Positions 6,556 to 7,642 of a DNA stretch of 7,642 bases are shown in pieces. The translations under genes were made by a program, and so were the position numbers. The notes under the pieces were generated by a model that worked only from the letters and a program-made list of their open reading frames with translations, made no database searches and was not told the origin of the DNA. The stretch comes from Pseudomonadota bacterium. Its GTDB lineage: Bacteria; Pseudomonadota; Alphaproteobacteria; Rhizobiales; Rhizobiaceae. The number at the start of each line of letters is the position of its first letter. The stretch's first letter is position 1. The DNA lies in assembly GCA_023451915.1 (NCBI GenBank), contig JAEXXS010000281.1:1-7642 (forward strand), in the 5' to 3' direction.

Positions 6556-6567
6556 AAATTAATTTCT
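6554..6567. repeat. Perfect 14-base palindrome at the convergent gene ends
   Basis: AGAAATTAATTTCT overlaps the last two bases of the regulator stop codon and the whole ccmG stop codon. It consists of the word AGAAATT and its complement, the same word found three times in the islet promoter region. It is too AT-rich for a strong terminator. A role as islet boundary or operator is only a possibility. Confidence 0.3.
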
Positions 6568-7155
6568 CTTGAGTAAATCTACTTGTGGCATCAGATCATC
6601 CCTGACCGAATCCGGCGTAAACGGTCCGACATGCTTGTAGATAATCTTGCCGTCTGGGCCGACGAGGAAGGTTTCGGGCACGCCGTAGACGCCCCATTCG
6701 ATGGCTGACCGCCCGGCGCGGTCGGCACCGACAGCAGCAAATGGATTGCCGAGATCGCCGAGAAAGCGGCGCGCATTTTCGGGCTGGTCCTTGTAATTGA
6801 GGCCCACCAGACGAATGCGGCTGTCCTTGGCGATTTCCATCAAAAGCGGATGCTCCTGACGGCAGGGAACGCACCACGATCCCCAGACATTCACCAATGT
6901 CAGCTTGCCCTTAAACTCTTCGCTGCTGAGGCCCGGCACCGGAACGCCGTCGCGCATCAGGCCTTCAACCGCCGGGAGATTGGTTTGTGGCGCTTGCTTG
7001 CCGATCAAAGCGGATGGAATGGCCGAGCTGTCCTTACCGGACAACAGCTGCACCGCAAAGACAGCCGCCAGCCCCACAAAGACCAGCAGAGGAAGCAGCG
7101 CTACCCATGTGGCGCGCTTCTTCGGCGCGGCAGGCTTTTGCGTCGTTTCCGTCAT
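6559..7155 (-). CDS. ccmG: Cytochrome c biogenesis thiol-disulfide oxidoreductase CcmG/DsbE
   Basis: The protein has 198 residues. The N-terminus is short and basic, with one membrane anchor at about residues 16-38 (TWVALLPLLVFVGLAAVFAV), so the thioredoxin domain faces the periplasm. The active site is W94-C95-V-P-C98 in NVWGSWCVPCRQEHP. The cis-proline is P160 in GVYGVPETF, and FLVGPDGKIIYKHVGP is the usual closing strand pair. CcmG takes electrons from CcdA/DsbD and keeps the apocytochrome c CXXCH thiols (or CcmH) reduced for haem ligation in System I. Its ATG overlaps the ccmD stop (ATGA), so it is translationally coupled. An AAAGG lies about 9 bases upstream. Its 3' end abuts the islet with only 3 intervening bases, and no independent terminator is visible. 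Confidence 0.96.
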   Translation of the reverse strand: MTETTQKPAAPKKRATWVALLPLLVFVGLAAVFAVQLLSGKDSSAIPSALIGKQAPQTNLPAVEGLMRDGVPVPGLSSEEFKGKLTLVNVWGSWCVPCRQEHPLLMEIAKDSRIRLVGLNYKDQPENARRFLGDLGNPFAAVGADRAGRSAIEWGVYGVPETFLVGPDGKIIYKHVGPFTPDSVRDDLMPQVDLLKRN

Positions 7156-7319
7156 TGAACCGGAGCCTTTGACGAGCGGCGGCGCACGCCCTCAGACTCA
7201 AGCCGCTTCAGCTCGTTTTTCTGGATACGCTGATCGACAAATATCCAGCCAACAGTCAGGACAAGCGCCACGGTGGTGATGCCATAAGCGGCCATGACGA
7301 AGCCGAGATGATTGCTCAT
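7152..7319 (-). CDS. ccmD: Haem exporter protein CcmD
   Basis: This 55-residue protein has a single membrane helix (about residues 7-29, FVMAAYGITTVALVLTVGWIF) followed by a basic, coiled tail (QRIQKNELKRLES, then EGVRRRSS). That is the standard CcmD pattern: F(V)xxAYGxxxxxL in the helix, then a positively charged cytoplasmic end. CcmD helps release holo-CcmE from the CcmABC complex. It overlaps ccmC upstream and ccmG downstream by 4 bases each (ATGA), typical of the ccmCDG order. A GAGG about 9 bases before the ATG lies within the ccmC coding region. Confidence 0.93.
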   Translation of the reverse strand: MSNHLGFVMAAYGITTVALVLTVGWIFVDQRIQKNELKRLESEGVRRRSSKAPVQ

Positions 7320-7642
7320 AACGCGCCCTCTTCCTGCATTTGTTCGCTGCGCTTGCGGTCGGCGTTGCGGGCGGCGAGCTTCTTCATCGAAGCCACGCGG
7401 CGACGCCAGATTTCATTGCGCATCGCCATCATATGCAGCGCAAAGAACAAAAGCGTGAAACCAATCGCCATCACGAACAATGGACGCAGCATCGACGCAT
7501 CGATGGTCGGGCCTTCCATGCGGAAAACCGAAGCAGGCTGGTGCAGCGTGTTCCACCAGTCGACCGAGAATTTGATGATCGGGATATTGATGAACCCCAC
7601 CAGCGTCAGCACGGCCACGGGCTTCGCGCTCTTGGCCGGATC
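7316..7642 (-). CDS. ccmC: Haem transporter protein CcmC (C-terminal 108 residues, 5' end outside window)
   Basis: The frame is open to the window edge, so the N-terminal half with the tryptophan-rich WWD motif is missing. The visible part begins in a loop, then has a membrane helix AVLTLVGFINIPII, the periplasmic motif FSVDWWNTLHQPASV with the conserved His proposed as a haem ligand, a further helix (LRPLFVMAIGFTLLFFALHMMAM) and a basic cytoplasmic C-terminus (WRRRVASMKKLAARNADRKR). CcmC presents haem to CcmE at the periplasmic face in cytochrome c maturation System I. A GTG at 7618 could be mistaken for a start but lies inside the gene. The gene overlaps ccmD by 4 bases. Confidence 0.95.
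   Translation of the reverse strand, partial: DPAKSAKPVAVLTLVGFINIPIIKFSVDWWNTLHQPASVFRMEGPTIDASMLRPLFVMAIGFTLLFFALHMMAMRNEIWRRRVASMKKLAARNADRKRSEQMQEEGAL

Larger units (their letters stand above)
4509..6558 (+). other. AT-rich two-gene accessory islet between ilvD and ccmG
   Basis: From just after the ilvD terminator to the last bases before the ccmG stop, base composition drops visibly, with many ATA, AGA, TTA and AAA codons, unlike ilvD and the ccm genes. The two genes inside run in one direction with a 40-bp gap. No integrase, transposase, tRNA or clear flanking direct repeat is visible. Acquisition by transfer is inferred from composition and gene type. The exact ends are uncertain, most of all on the left. 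Confidence 0.5.

Noticed and set aside
6850..7279. Plus-strand open frames of 102 and 124 residues across ccmG and ccmD
   Set aside because: They are antisense to well-supported ccm genes; their Arg/Ser/Pro-rich composition is typical of frame shadows.
1..7642. CRISPR array, tRNA, rRNA, integrase or transposase
   Set aside because: No regularly spaced repeats, cloverleaf-type sequence, rRNA motif or DDE/tyrosine recombinase signature was seen on either strand.

Overview
The window reads as chromosomal DNA of an alphaproteobacterium of the order Hyphomicrobiales, most like Brucella/Ochrobactrum. The reasons are the DUF930 protein (a family I know mainly from this order), the GC-rich codon use of the resident genes, the 611-residue IlvD, and the ccmC-ccmD-ccmG order of the cytochrome c maturation genes. 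The genus is inferred from gene content, not from a marker gene.

Layout, left to right. At 1-246 (minus) is the N-terminal part of a membrane-anchored protein, tentatively DUF218/YdcF-like. At 434-847 (minus) is a secreted DUF930 protein. A 303-bp divergent gap follows, with a good -10 box for the DUF930 gene. On the plus strand come a stand-alone AsnC/Lrp ligand-binding domain (1151-1387), a single-domain response regulator (1550-1927) and, 5 bp after it, a small J-domain protein (1933-2379). Then comes an unusually structured leader (about 2446-2615) and ilvD (2616-4451), which ends in a strong intrinsic terminator (4477-4508).

Between that terminator and the 3' end of ccmG lies a visibly AT-richer two-gene islet (about 4509-6558). 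It holds a 234-residue protein of unknown function (4614-5318) and a fused XRE helix-turn-helix/ImmA-IrrE zinc-peptidase regulator (5359-6555). This is the accessory part of the window and the best candidate for an undescribed system: a regulator of a type that often governs mobile-element or toxin/defence genes, paired with an unrecognised protein.

The right end returns to core genome: ccmG, ccmD and the 3' part of ccmC on the minus strand. They are joined by 4-base ATGA overlaps and are therefore one translationally coupled operon for haem handling and thiol reduction in cytochrome c biogenesis.

The second point of interest is the ilvD leader. A nested inverted repeat of about 112 bp (2468-2579) can fold into a long hairpin. 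An alternative inner helix competes with the main one, a bulge can pair with the ilvD ribosome binding site, and a 36-codon Leu-containing reading frame runs through it. It could be a cis-regulatory RNA for branched-chain amino acid synthesis, or a copy of a dispersed palindromic element. A genome-wide copy count would separate the two.
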